A DNA stretch of 64,000 nucleotides, taken from the NCBI GenBank assembly GCA_951213105.1, contig OX578142.1, positions 115,503,065 through 115,567,064 of the forward strand, read 5' to 3'. How positions within the stretch are numbered: the stretch's first letter is position 1; each line of letters begins with the position of its first letter. Position numbers and translations under genes: made by a program. Shown here piece by piece: positions 36,508 through 48,965 of the stretch. Source of the stretch: Amaurobius ferox (Eukaryota; Arthropoda; Arachnida; Araneae; Amaurobiidae). Below the pieces are notes generated by a model. The model ran no database searches and was not told the DNA's origin. It saw nothing but the letters and a program-made list of their open reading frames with translations.

Positions 36508-37795
36508 TTAACACTTTACAATAAAGTTGAAAAATGTTTATGACTTTGTTCATTCATTCTGTCTGTCTGTCTGTCCGCACGATAACTGCCGTATACACGA
36601 TAACTGCCGTAAACATGACTTAATGAAATTTTAGTATGTTGTTCAGACGGTCTGTGGGACTTATGGGAAGATAAATGAATAATATCACCCAATTAGTTTT
36701 AGATTGAACCCAGGTTGAAAAAATGAAATGCATTGAACCCTATGGGACCTAATTTTTCATACATTTTTTAAGCAAATTTAAAATTCACAAATTGCTTCGA
36801 AAATATTAGGAAATATTCAAATTATCCCATAAAATATATAAAAAAAATTTCAGCAAAATATATTTAGTAGTTCTTTAAAGAAAAATTAAAATAATAATTA
36901 CACCTCTTATATATGAAGCGACCACTTGATCATTTTATTAAGAGATCACGTGACCCACTTCAAAATGAAATATGGCATCCATCTTGTCTCAAAATCGTGA
37001 TTTTTAAAGTTTTTTTTAATTCATATTAAGTGTTGTATCCGTCCTAAAACTGCTTTATTTTTGCTTAAATTCTGGGCATCTACATACTGAAACAACGCAA
37101 TTACAATATATTTGAGTTTAAATGATCATCCAAATTTGATTATTTCTACAACGAAGCCTATTTTTCACTTATGTAAAATATAAACAGCAAAATATGCAGA
37201 ATGAGTTGTTTAAGAATTGCTGCATTTCTTTAACGCAAAATTATTTAGCTGATGGAGTCTGCAATATAGCTGATATGAATGAAACAGTCATTGATTTTAC
37301 AGAGAGAAGGGCGATTTTTTTCGATGAAGTTTTAAGCATAGAGTTTAATTACTTGTAACTCCATGGTCTTAAGTTTTTAAATAAAATAAATTATTATAGT
37401 ATTGTGATGAATGAAATTAATGGGAAAATGTTTGTGAATGAAATGCTGTTTTTATAGAGAAAGCCAGGCGTGTTATATTTCGATGGCGTCATTTGAATAA
37501 ATTTCAGTTGTTTTTGATGAAGTTTTCAATAATAAATTATTGTAGTATTATGATCATTTTAAAAACATTACCAAGGAGCCAGGCAATTTATATTTAATTG
37601 ACGTCATTTGAATGAAGTTCATTTTTTTTCGATGAACTTTTAAGTTTTCAAATATAATAAATTAATGTAGTATTATGATAATTTTTAAAATATTACCGAG
37701 GAATGTATCGCATTTTAGATGTGTTGAAATGAAATTGCATTGAAGTTGGAAAGTGTTCCATAATCAATGCTTTATGCATGATTGACCATTCTTGT
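36508..37795 (-). repeat. Repeat U, copy 3 (right arm of inverted pair)
   Basis: Inverted copy of 34918-36206, alignable across its length from the CAGA end (TAACACTTTACAATAAAG at 36508) to ATGCATGATTGACCATTCTTG at 37795. The CRE here has mutated to TGGCGTCA and the TATA box is partly eroded. The two arms enclose about 300 bp. Confidence 0.8.
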
Positions 37796-38025
37796 TTTAA
37801 TAATTTTGTTACATTAAAAATAAAAATTTCCTGGTCGACCAATTTGTCTAAGGGGGTCGCATAAAAATTTAAAAAGTGTAACTTTTTGAAAATTAATGGG
37901 AGGAGACTATTTCGTTAACGTAGTGTTATTTCCTCCCCTACTGGCAACATTTTTGCAATTTACATTGCCCACTTATCTCCAACATGTAAAGAATTAAAGA
38001 TCGTTTGAATCTTTTTGGAACACCC

Positions 38026-38888
<863 letters not shown>

Positions 38889-38889
38889 A

Positions 38890-39861
38890 CAGAGTGGATA
38901 GAATTAAAGTAACCCTATTCAGAGCACTGCAGAAAAAAACTAATGGTCATAAGAACTCCAAATCTGCGTGGCATACATTTCAGAATATGGGGAAACGAAT
39001 GACCCCCAAAAATTAGTTCCAAAAATGACCGACAGGGGAAGATATGGATCTGCGAACAATCCCTAGTAAAAACATAATATAATGAAATCGCTTCGCAGTC
39101 GTGATGCATATTAATTACGAATTGCAAGTGGTGTAAGTGTGCTATAGATACTGACAATAGTCATAAACACCCAAATGTATATTCAATTAATGCATCTAGA
39201 ACACGTTACACATAGAACGCACGCAGAAGGGAAGAAGGCTGCAGAAAGACAAGTCATTGACAGTGTTCAAGGTATCCGCCGTGTTGAAGAAGTAACAACT
39301 GGTACCGTGTGACAGCGTGTTCGACAGCTGAACGTAACTGATCTGCTGTGATATTGAACGTGTGCAAGATGGCGCTGTCCTTCAAATCTGCAAGGTTACA
39401 AGTATCTCCCCGATAAACCATGCTTTTCAGGTAACCCCACAATCTAATAACCATCGTCGAATATTTCCACAAAGTTTTGAACGTGTGTTTATAACAAATT
39501 GTGTTTAAAAAATTTGCATAATGCGACGTCTTCTTCTTTTGTTGATGTAAAATTTAACATTTGCAAAATGCTTACCTAAATTTCATATTCAAGGTTTATG
39601 ACAATTGATGGTCGCTTATATCACTTACAATTCGTAATTAATAAGCATCATGACCGCCAAGCCGTTTCATTGAATGATGTTTTAACTGGGGATTTTTTAC
39701 GCTGCCATTTCTTTCCCTATCGGTCATTTTTGGAATTCTTTTTACTTCATTCATTTCCTCATGTTCTGAAATGCATACCACGCAGATTTGGCGTTCTTAT
39801 GACCACTGGTTTTTTCCTCTGCAGCACTCTGAACATTGTTAATTTAATTCTAATCACCCTG
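38890..39861 (-). mobile_element. Deleted Tc1/mariner-type element with ~240-bp TIRs
   Basis: Long inverted repeats, 38890-39130 against 39613-39861, with ends CAGAGTGGATAGAATTAAAG and CAGGGTGATTAGAATTAAAT. TA lies outside both ends (38888-38889, 39862-39863). The minus strand in the middle (39254-39455) encodes only a transposase C-terminus (RLWGYLKSMVYRG, then NITADQLRSAVEHAVTR). The N-terminal and first two catalytic blocks have been deleted, so the element is non-autonomous. Confidence 0.75.
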
Positions 39862-40289
39862 TATATGAGTGTGTGTGTGATGTGCGTGCCCTAAACTCTT
39901 ACCACGTGCTTTTCCGAAATGCCGTAGCACCAGCCCCATATATAAAGCATTTCATATTGTGTGTGTGTGTGAAGGGGGGTGCATGAAGACCATGCAAATG
40001 CCATTTATTGGGTTTTAGATCTTCCAATGCAACTGATTATTTTTAGATTTAACATGAGCCGTGCAATTAACCTTGTTTACAAATTTTTCAATGCCAACAC
40101 CCAAATCAATCAAATAATCGTTCAACTTGCCCATTTGAGTAAGTACAGTCGTATTCCTTGTCGGTTCTGAGAAAGAAGTCTGTTATTTGCCTTTGAACTT
40201 ATTGTGTTTATTGATCCAAATGAATGTATCTTTGAAAGCATATTTTGTTATTAGTAGCAAAAATTTTGTCATAGTATTGCCACTAAAAT

Positions 40290-41430
40290 TATTTTAAAGC
40301 ACCTATTAGTATCTGCTGTGGATAGAGATTAGAGGTTCACTGATATTGACGCAGCATCGAATTTCAGAGAAGTAAGGGAGTTAACTACGGATTTCAACTT
40401 TTAATTCTCTTTCCCCCTTTTTGGCTAAAAGAAATTTTATTTAACTTAAAACACCAATTTCTCGTGTTTGGCTTGAGCTTAAATGATAATTGATACGAAT
40501 TTAGCATCAAATTATGGGGGATAGTGCTAATGATTTTCGATATACACTGAAGAGCCAGAAAAACTGGTACAGTCGGGCGTATGCAAATAATGGAGGTATG
40601 CAACCAATCAGCGTAACGCGATGGGGTCGACAGTACGTATATAAGACAACAAAGTGTCTGAGGAGGCTATTAGATCGGTTCTTGCTGCTGCAATGGCAGG
40701 TTATCAAGATTTAAGTGATTTTGAAAGGGGAGTAATAGTCGGCGCACGAGAGATGGGGCATAGCATTTCCTAAGTAACGATGAAATTTTGATTTTCGCGC
40801 ACGACCATTTCAAGAGTGTACCGAGAATATCAGGTTTCCGGTATAACCTCAAATCTCCGACAGCGGTGCAGCCGGAAAAAACCTTGACAGAACGGGATCA
40901 TCGATGGCTGAAAAGAATCGTTACACGAGATAGACGTGCAACACTTCCTCAAATTGCTGCGGATTTGAATGCAGGGCCATGAACAAGTGTCAGCGTACGC
41001 ACTGTGCAACGTGCCCTCATTGATATTGATTTATATCTCATTGGTTCTACACGATATTAGGTAGGTGTACCAGTTTTTCTGTCTCTTCAGTGTAGTTTCG
41101 ATATAGGAGGATATAATGCTAAGAATTTTTACTTCCGGTTCAAATATTTTTTGAAACATATATTTATTCAGATTGGCTATAGATAAAACTTAGATGATGA
41201 CTGATATGGATTCAGAATCAAATTCTAGAGAAATTAGGGGATTCACAACCTGTTTCCACTTCTGATTTTAAAGATGTCAAAAATTTAAATTTTTCTTGAA
41301 ACATATATTTTTTAGAATTGGCTGCAAATAGAAGTTTAGATGGTTACTAATATAAATTCAGAATCAATTTCCAGAGGGGGATAGGTGTTAATAAGAATTT
41401 TTACTTCTAGCTCTGGAAAAGCCATGTCTG
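40290..41430 (+). repeat. Diverged tandem repeat V, third block
   Basis: V units as at 8085-8765, split by the Tc1 derivative at 40543-41094. Recognisable elements are GATAGAGATTAGAGG, GGCTATAGATAAAACTTAG and ATGACTGATATGGATTCAG. Confidence 0.6.
40543..41094 (+). mobile_element. Tc1-like deletion derivative with intact TIRs
   Basis: 28-bp terminal inverted repeats (40543-40570 and 41067-41094) differ at one position; the outer part reads TACACTGAAGAGCCAGAAAA. TA, the Tc1/mariner target, is at both ends. The inside (about 40690-41040) encodes only the N-terminal DNA-binding region: GYQDLSDFERGVIVGAREMG, then ISRVYREYQVSG, LTERDHRWLKRIVTRDRRA and TSVSVRTVQRALI, with two stops and one frameshift near 40876. 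The whole DDE catalytic domain has been deleted. Such a copy could be moved only by a transposase supplied elsewhere. Confidence 0.85.
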
Positions 41431-41689
41431 TATGTGCCCCCAAACTCATATGACTGTATGAAATAAGTGTGCGAAAGAGAATTAAAATTCTTAATATTAA
41501 TATCAAAAATAAAGTGTATACACCATTTGCCACCAAATGAAGGGTCCTTCATAAATTTATTGATTTGTGTTGCTGTTAAGAACAATTACATATATGTTGT
41601 TTATTATCCTTTTCTCTTTCTTTCTTATATTTTACATTTCTCTATTATTCATGGTTCTCATAGTTCTTAGAGGTGTAAAATAACCTTTT

Positions 41690-42353
41690 TGTTAAAATTA
41701 AAAGGGTTATTCAATGAAAAGAACTATTAGAAGTACGTTCTGTACACACCTCCTGACGAGTTTACAATTGCATTACCTTCTATCCATTGTTATTCATTAT
41801 CTTTTCAATTAGTTTAATTCATACAGATTGTGTTTTTTTTTTCTTTACCCCGTCTAATTTTCATTTTGATGACTTGCATTCCATTGAATTCTTTATCTAA
41901 TAATCAATTGGACTCTTTTAATTAGTTATAGATTCTATAGTATGTCTCTTCAAGTTCTACTTCAAATCTTATAGTTAACTTATTAATTTTATCTTATTGA
42001 TATGCTGCAATTAGCTCAATAAATAGCTGTAATTTTAATGTACAGTTATTACTATTGTATTGTCAATGTAACATGTAATATATGCTTAGTATTTATCATG
42101 TAAATTATTTTCACTCTTTAATTATTTTTAAAAATTGCTTATATATATATATATAAGACCTGAAGATGAATTTAGTTCTGATTAATCATCGAATTTGGGA
42201 CGGTGCTGTTCTTTTCTCTTATCGGCATTGTGGCTGTGAATTTGCTTCTATGGTGATGTTAATATTACTTGAATTGTTTTTTTATATTTTTTTTACATAA
42301 TTCTTGTTATTACATATTTCAAATATATATATATATATATATATACATATAAT
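41690..42353 (+). repeat. Retroelement 3' tail without RT
   Basis: The segment 42158-42345 aligns with the tail of RT copy 1: CCTGAAGATGAATTTAGTTC, then GCTTCTATGGTGATGTTAA. GATGA and TCATC can pair, followed by GAA. Tail is followed by a (TA)n array at 42321-42353. The AT-rich sequence before it has no recognisable RT, so this is a severely 5'-truncated or decayed copy. Confidence 0.6.
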
Positions 42354-42860
42354 ATTTTATGATGTTTCAACCACGTGGTTGTATCATAATATGAAACACA
42401 TTTAGAACTTCTATAGATACAAATATCCTTGATAAGCTGCATCTATAGCGGTTCTACCCAATTCCATCTCTTCGAATTTTCATCTTTTATTCATTAAATT
42501 TTTGTCATTTTAATATTTTGAGCCTCCAGCATTTACCATTTCTTTGACGCACGTGCTTAGATTGTATGTATCACTCTTGTAAACTGTTAATTTAATTCCC
42601 ATGTTTTATTACTTATATCACCGTTTGGTATAAAATTAAGATCAATTTTAATTCTCTAGAATCAATGTTTTCCTTTTGTTAGATATTATATTTCAAATCG
42701 TCTTTGACGGATATCATTTAACCTCATATATATATATAAAAAGAAAACAAGGGTTTGAAGATCCAATGGAAGAAAAGTGAGAAGCAGTAACACAAAAATT
42801 CAACTATCTAACAGGCTTACTAAACAAAAGTAAAAATCAACAATTCCTCAAACTAATAAA

Positions 42861-42909
<49 letters not shown>

Positions 42910-43435
42910 AATAAAATAAATATCGAATCAACAAGCCAATGAAAAGTATCAAAATACAAAGGTATGAAATCGAAAAAAAAAATAACAAACGAAATCAAGC
43001 ACTAACGCTATACACGTGGAAGAGGCTCTAAGCCTAAATCATGAATTGTTCACCTCTACAAAAATCTAATCATGTCCAAGTTTTTTGTAGAAGCAAACAC
43101 AAAAATGTATTTTTCTGAAGAAATAGATAGATTATATCTATAAACTATTTCTACTTGGACGACATACATAAATAAGAAAAATATAAAGGAAAAATGGATA
43201 TAAAAAAACTGACTGAAAATGCACGCAAACCTAGTAAGCACGGGAACACAGAAAGAAATGACAAGTGTTGCCATTCACAAAGGAATAGGATATACTGTTG
43301 CCATTCGTAAGAAATAAATAACAGTAATACGAAAAGACATGTACAATACATAATATACCATCAAGAGGGGCAATAAAAGAAAGGCTAATGTATAAGTGGA
43401 TGTATAAATAAAATATAATTAAAACAAGAGAAGGT

Positions 43436-43438
<3 letters not shown>
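42354..43438. other. No recognised gene; (AAT)n microsatellite
   Basis: AT-rich sequence with an AAT trinucleotide repeat at about 42859-42903 and a short TATATA run at 42727. A minus-strand hydrophobic frame near 43056-43351 is translation of A-rich DNA. Confidence 0.5.

Positions 43439-43471
<33 letters not shown>
43439..43471. repeat. (AT)n array
   Basis: AT dinucleotide repeat immediately before RT copy 3. Confidence 0.95.
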
Positions 43472-43472
<1 letters not shown>

Positions 43473-43475
43473 TAT

Positions 43476-44623
43476 GTGATCACTTATATGGATAAAGTTA
43501 CCTCAAACTATGCATTTACTTGCAAAAAATACGATGTAGAGCAATTAAAAAGGTGTTACAACAATGAAACAATGTATAAACTAAATGTTTTATCTAAAAA
43601 AGCAAATGAAAATAAAATCACAGCATTGTGTAAAAGGATCGGTATTGAAATCAATACAATCAAATTTCCATACCTAGTATTAATACCTAAAATGCATGTC
43701 ACCCGTCAAATTTAGACCAGTGACTGTGGGATGTAAAACTTATTTGACTAAAGCTAATACTATCCTGCTGAATATTTTAAGACCTACAATGACGAAAATA
43801 AAATCAAGTGGAACAGTAATGGTATCAAATAGTAATGAAGTTATAGAAAAGTTGAGCAAAATACCAGAGAGATTACACCTTAAAAGCTACGATTTTAAAG
43901 ATTTATTCAATAACATAAATTTAAAGGATCTATTTGAGATCATGATCGAAACATTTTATGACTACAATTTACATCTATTTATCAACATCAATAGATACAA
44001 AAACCTCATCAAGTTCGTTTTATATGAAAACTTGCTTTACAACGGAGATTCAGTCTATCAACAAGTTCAAGGTAGTATCCCCATGGGGGGTGGCTGCTCC
44101 TCCATGTTGGCCGATATCTATTTGAATAAGTATGAGATCGGAACTCATTATCTAAATGAAATTCCCTATTTCAGATTTGTGGTCGATGTGCTTATTGGAA
44201 ATTTTGAAATTCATTATCAATTTAACTTCAACTTTTATCCCGCAAATTTGGGAATTAATCGAAACAAAACAAGTGAAGGAAGATATAAGAGAGTTTTTAG
44301 ATATAAGCATTTATTACGACAACAAAGAAAGTATTTGTTTTAAAATGTATGATAAAAGAAAGAACTTTGATGTCAGCATAAACTATATCATCAACTGGAA
44401 TACCAACTTGAGCATAGGAGTACTACGTAACTTAATACTCAATCATCTTAACATAATTAAAAGATTAAATACAACCAAGACTGAACGCATTATATGTGAA
44501 CGTAATTTGGTATGTGAAGCGACAAAACAGCTATATCCGATACATTTCCTAAAGCATTATTATGAAAAATCATACAAAAAGTATGATAAGGACTTTTATG
44601 CAAAATTCTATGAACTATTATAG
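43476..44623 (+). pseudogene. Penelope-like RT pseudogene (copy 3, longest)
   Basis: Best-preserved RT by length, read in three successive frames. Segment 1 (43476-43715) ends in FPYLVLIPKMH. Segment 2 (43696-44343) has VKFRPVTVGCKTYL, motif A with intact Asp (SYDFKDLFNNI, Asp codon 43891), then QGSIPMGGGCSSMLADIYL. The catalytic YxDD box reads FVVD (44176-44187), with Val replacing the first Asp. Segment 3 (to 44623) holds FLDIS, MYDKRKNFDV, LRNLILNHL and a C-terminal KKYDKDFYAKFYELL block. Frameshifts lie near 43690 and 44230-44340. Loss of the catalytic Asp and the frameshifts make it inactive. No endonuclease domain is visible. Confidence 0.8.
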
Positions 44624-45111
44624 TTACGTCACGCTGTATGCAATAAGCTTAACCGTAACACGAATCTTAACCGTAACATGTTATACGGACTTGCACGTAA
44701 TGAAAAGTCAGTGTTGATATGGGATGGTGTAGGTTGTATAGACATCCATATTGTCTTGCTATTCGTATTGTTCCATTTTATTGATCTGGGTTTTCATGTT
44801 GGGTTTTCAATGGATTGGATTTTGCTTTTCCAATGTCGGTATGTGGAGGATTGCTTCAGGCGAGTCTGGTTCCGGGAACGGTTCCTGGGATTAAAAGCGT
44901 GCTTTAACCGGGAACAAGGGGTCGTAATCCCCCTTGGCCTTTCGATTTTCTTGTAAGCATCCCCATCCTTTTGTACTTCTTTCATTTCTTAATCATTTGA
45001 ATCCATATTAGTGCTTATATTGTATGTGCTGCAATGCGCTTTATGATAATATGGGCATTTTTCAGTTTTAATATTTCTTGTAATAGTAATATTTTACTAA
45101 ACATTTGTATG
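44624..45111. other. Region downstream of RT copy 3
   Basis: Possibly 3' non-coding sequence of the RT element, but the usual CCTGAAGATGA tail is not recognisable. An open frame at 44678-44956 has no identifiable domain. Confidence 0.35.
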
Positions 45112-45112
45112 G

Positions 45113-45139
<27 letters not shown>
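45112..45139. repeat. (AT)n array
   Basis: Short AT dinucleotide repeat. Confidence 0.9.
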
Positions 45140-45143
<4 letters not shown>

Positions 45144-45763
45144 TATTAAAAAAATGCGAGCTACAGGATAAAGTCCCAGTCACAGCTTGCAAAATAATAT
45201 TCATTATAAAAAAAATATAAATGAAAATATTGTAAAATACAATAACATACAAAATATATACAACAAATGATTTTAAAAGCACTTGCGGATGACCGAAAAT
45301 CGTCAATATTATTAGGAAAGCTGTTGTAAAATTTACAAAACTTATTAATGGCACAATAAAAACCAATGTCAGTACTAAATTTCCTTTCAGCAAATAATCT
45401 CATGGTTCTAGTTGATTACTAAGTAACATGAAACCAGATTTCATACAATCAATTTTATTATTGAAAGAACACTTTTGAAGAAAGAAAATATAATAAAATG
45501 TCTTCTGTACTGTAAGTTTTTAAGATTAAACACATTTCGAAGAAAGGTAGCAGATAAAGTATAACAGTAATTACCAGTTTTTTTTATAATATAAATACCT
45601 CAAAAATTTATTTTCAGTTGTTGAATAATTTCAGTTGTATAAACATGCACGGCATTAAAAAATTCCATTAATATCCCAGAATATATAAATTGATATTTAA
45701 AATTCGGACTTTTTCAGGCTGTTACATTAATTCTTGTATAAGCTACATTAGTTCAAACTATGT

Positions 45764-46097
45764 TGGTGAGACCCAGACCGTCCGACCTACCAGAAAGGTG
45801 TAAGGTAACCGTTTGGACGGCCGGGAAATGCCACCCAATATAGACCGGAACCCAGTGGGGAAGGCAGCCATAGGGACCGTATTCTCCTTCCCCTACCACC
45901 AACCTCTCGGAAGGACTTACGGACCCACATGTTTAACGTGATCGTACTCCGCATGCACACGGCGGCAATTGTGGCAGCCTGCAAATCCAGCCCGCATACC
46001 ACCGGGCTACCACGCCCGAAATGTGCCGACAGCACGCGGTATTCCCAGGTGGCCCCCCACCCAAGTACTAACCTCGCCGGTGTTTCTTGACTTCGGA
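45764..46097 (-). mobile_element. Composite 5S rRNA + tRNA SINE (family S, copy B)
   Basis: A 13-bp direct repeat, GTTCAAACTATGT, lies at 45751-45763 and 46098-46110, so everything between arrived as one insertion. Read on the minus strand the unit begins with about 75 bp of 5S rRNA-like sequence (46097-46022), including CCGAAGTCAAG, GGTTAGTACTTGGGTGGG and CTGGGAATACC. It continues into the tRNA-like head of family S (GGTAGCCCGGTGG) and then the family S body. The tRNA box B present in copy A is deleted here, so 5S-derived sequence stands where a pol III promoter would be needed. Copies A and C lack the 5S part. Confidence 0.8.
46022..46097 (-). rRNA. 5S rRNA-like 3' part (within SINE, not functional)
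   Basis: Matches the 3' two thirds of animal 5S rRNA from the internal control region (CCGAAGTCAAG) to GTGCTGTCGGC. The first ~45 nt are missing and there are several substitutions. It is part of a retroposed composite, not a 5S gene. Confidence 0.8.
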
Positions 46098-46110
46098 GTT
46101 CAAACTATGT

Positions 46111-47219
46111 GCAACATTTTATTCAAATCGAATGGGTTTTACTATGCCAACGGAACTATCGCACCCAATCTCGCACGGAACTGGCCTCGCTTCAATAAAA
46201 ATATGTGACATTTAAGATATATAAAAGAACCAAATGAAGTAACGCAAGGATTGTGACTAATTAAGAGTCAATGTTATAGTATGGAACTCAGTGGATATAA
46301 GCTAAAGGCTCTTAATAAACTCCATACATTCGTTTTGGTGCATAAGCATATCAACGAAGCGTTCAGTTTTCAATAATTCACCAAACAGGAATCGAGTATC
46401 ATTAGGATGATCCATCTCTTCCTCCAAGAGTGATTCCCGAAAGCCCTTCGTTCACCATCATTCGGCCGATCTTTCCCCAATCTCGGGATGTGTGTTGCAT
46501 TCAATTTGTCATGGAGGGGGAAAAAGAACTTCTGCAAAAGCGACGTTGCGTAAAAGGGGCCCCCTTTTCAAAAAGGAGGAAATTTAGCCCCCCTTTATGA
46601 GGATGGGGATTTTCTTTCTACAAGTGCGGGGAAGGTCCTCAAACTGACGTTTAATTGCTGGCTTAAGAAAAAAGAATGGGGTAGGATGAGATCGACGTGA
46701 AATTTAAAGTCGGAAAAGGGTTCTGCTGATGAGGGGCAAGACAGGAGAGGGGAAAAACTTCCATTAAAGAAATCAAGTTTCGACAAAAAGCTTTCCCCCT
46801 TTACACCAATATATATGCCAACAGGAGCGTTGTTTTACATTACGGGGCGTACCTCTTCCGTTTTTAGGCGAGTGTAAGGAGTGTGTTGGGGAGTTGAAAT
46901 TTTTGCTGATGTTTTGTTATAGCTAAACTCGTTTGCGATTTTTTTAAGCAATATAATGTCAGTAAAGCGTCAACAGAGGGAAGTATTTGTTCCTTTTAAC
47001 ATTTTTTCTTCAATGTTTAAGTTCAATCTCTGAGAGCATCCTGTTTCCCTGTTGCAGTTCCTATTAAAAATGCATATAAAGAAGTGAGCGATTTTCTAAA
47101 TAGATATTTTAAAAAGCAATTAATATTAGATTATTACTCGAGTAAAATTCTTACACTAAAGTTACTGCCATTTTCATGTCTTTTATAGAAGACAGTATCA
47201 CTTTATGCTTACAGACCTT

Positions 47220-47220
<1 letters not shown>
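46111..47220. other. No recognised gene
   Basis: 46400-46870 is purine-rich on the plus strand with several G runs and a short palindrome (AAAAGGGGCCCCCTTTT near 46552). No gene recognised. Confidence 0.5.

Positions 47221-47293
<73 letters not shown>
47221..47293. repeat. (AT)n array
   Basis: AT dinucleotide repeat with one interruption. Confidence 0.95.
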
Positions 47294-47297
<4 letters not shown>

Positions 47298-47419
47298 CAA
47301 TAACTACTCGATATTAGCATTTGAAAATATTATATTATTATATTAAAAAATACCAATCTCTCTTCCCCTATGGCTTTAATCAAATATATAATAATAGTTA
47401 TGTAGTTAAAAATAGTTTT

Positions 47420-48010
47420 GATTACAATTTCAAGAACAAAAACCTCTAACCTGGAATTAATGTGTCTAGTGTTGATCGAAATGTTAATTATTTAGATATA
47501 AATTTAAAATTAGATACCCGCCATAACTATGCAATTACCAATCTATTTGATAAAACAGATTGGTAATTATATAGCTTTCATAACTTCAAAATCATTAAGC
47601 TGCTATCATATTGTTCTTGTAATTTTATTGAGTTGTTTAGGAACATCATTTTCAACCAGCTTTTTCGAATACATCGACTTTCTGATCCTCAGTATCACTA
47701 TCTCCGCATAAATAATCTTAAGCGCATTTGTCAAAATTAGCACTATTCTGAATATTTTGTTTATAATGCACATGTAAGTATCTATTTCTAATTTTTTAAA
47801 TTTTTTTATATTTCCATCCATTAGCCAATACACAGTGCCAATGGGGTTTATAGTGATATACTATCGCCATTATTCGAAACTAGCTATTATTTTAGTTTTA
47901 ATTTAGAATATATAAACTGTCCTGAAGATAAATACAGTTATAGATTAACCTCCACTTTTTAAAACATTATGCTTTCATTTCATTGTCCTTTGGCATGGTT
48001 TTATCACCAT
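47420..48010 (+). pseudogene. Penelope-like RT pseudogene (copy 4, C-terminal remnant)
   Basis: Only the region after the catalytic box survives. In one frame, with an early stop near 47448 and another at about 47564, it reads VDRNVNYLDINLKL, AITNLFDKTDW, FIELFRNIIFNQLFRIHRL and YHYLRINNLKRI, ending at 47740. These are the same blocks as in copies 1-3. About 190 bp further is a tail beginning CCTGAAGATAAATACAG (47930), with the retroelement signature. Confidence 0.75.
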
Positions 48011-48181
48011 ATATCGGTTTCAAATGTTTGATACTAAGTGTTTTGAAGTATTTTATCAGATGCATATTGCTTTTTAATTTTTGTCGCTTCTAATTTTATT
48101 ACTTATTAGCTACTGTGATTTTGGACCTGGCTCGATTCGCGCAGCTAGTATATTTTACAAGTTTTCAATTTTCCTTTTTAT

Positions 48182-48197
48182 CCCCCCCCCCCCCCCC
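48182..48197. repeat. Poly(C) tract
   Basis: Homopolymer run of about 16 C. Confidence 0.9.
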
Positions 48198-48441
48198 ACC
48201 TTCGTTGGTTATTTTGCTAACTTAGTTTTTTTGCCTCTTCTGCTCTTTATATATTTATATATTTTTTTTATGATTTTTGCATTTTTATATTTATATTTTA
48301 TTCTGCTGTCTTTCTAGATTGTATACACTTATTCTAATATTCACAGTACCGTACCCTTTTTTTGGCCCTCAAAAATCTCATGTATTCACTCTAGCTAAAA
48401 AACAATTGACTACATTTTGCAAAATTTGGTTGATAAGTCAC

Positions 48442-48728
48442 TTCTTCTTCGATCCAAACCATCTGGCCTTCCCGAAGGTGTAAGGTGTATGTTTGGACGG
48501 ACGGGAAGTGCCACTCAATTTAGACCGGAATCCAGATGGGAAAGGCATCCGCAGAGACGATACCCTCCTTCCCCTACCGCCAACTTCTCGGAAGGACATA
48601 CGGACCCTCATGTTTAACGTGATCGTATTACGCGTGAACACGGCTACAGTTTGGGTAAAGGCGGGAATCGAACTGGGGTCGTCCGTGTGCAATCCCCGCG
48701 CTCTAACCATTGGGCTGTCGCGCCCCTA
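48442..48728 (-). mobile_element. tRNA-derived SINE, family S (copy C)
   Basis: Flanked by GATAAGTCAC at 48432-48441 and 48729-48738 (10-bp target duplication). On the minus strand the tRNA head has a box A region (GACAGCCCAATGGTTAGAG) and box B (AGTTCGATTCC), followed by the same body as copies A and B. Box B is intact. Confidence 0.85.
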
Positions 48729-48965
48729 GATAAGTCACGTGGGGGATCACGATTCGGAAGAAAAGAACTTGCCTTTTTTTACGAAATGGTCTTCAAAAAT
48801 CGTTAAAATCTAAAATAAAAGACTACGTATTCTCAAATATATCAATTAAATGCTTGTTCTACATGCAATTTTTGACGAGGAAAAGAATACGATCAACCCA
48901 ATTACTCTAGGATTAACCGTTCTAGATATATTTAAGTTTTTTCGCATTTTTGTTAAGCCGCTCTT

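Noticed and set aside
46022..46097. 5S rRNA gene
   Set aside because: It lacks the 5' third and lies inside a retroposed unit with a target duplication.
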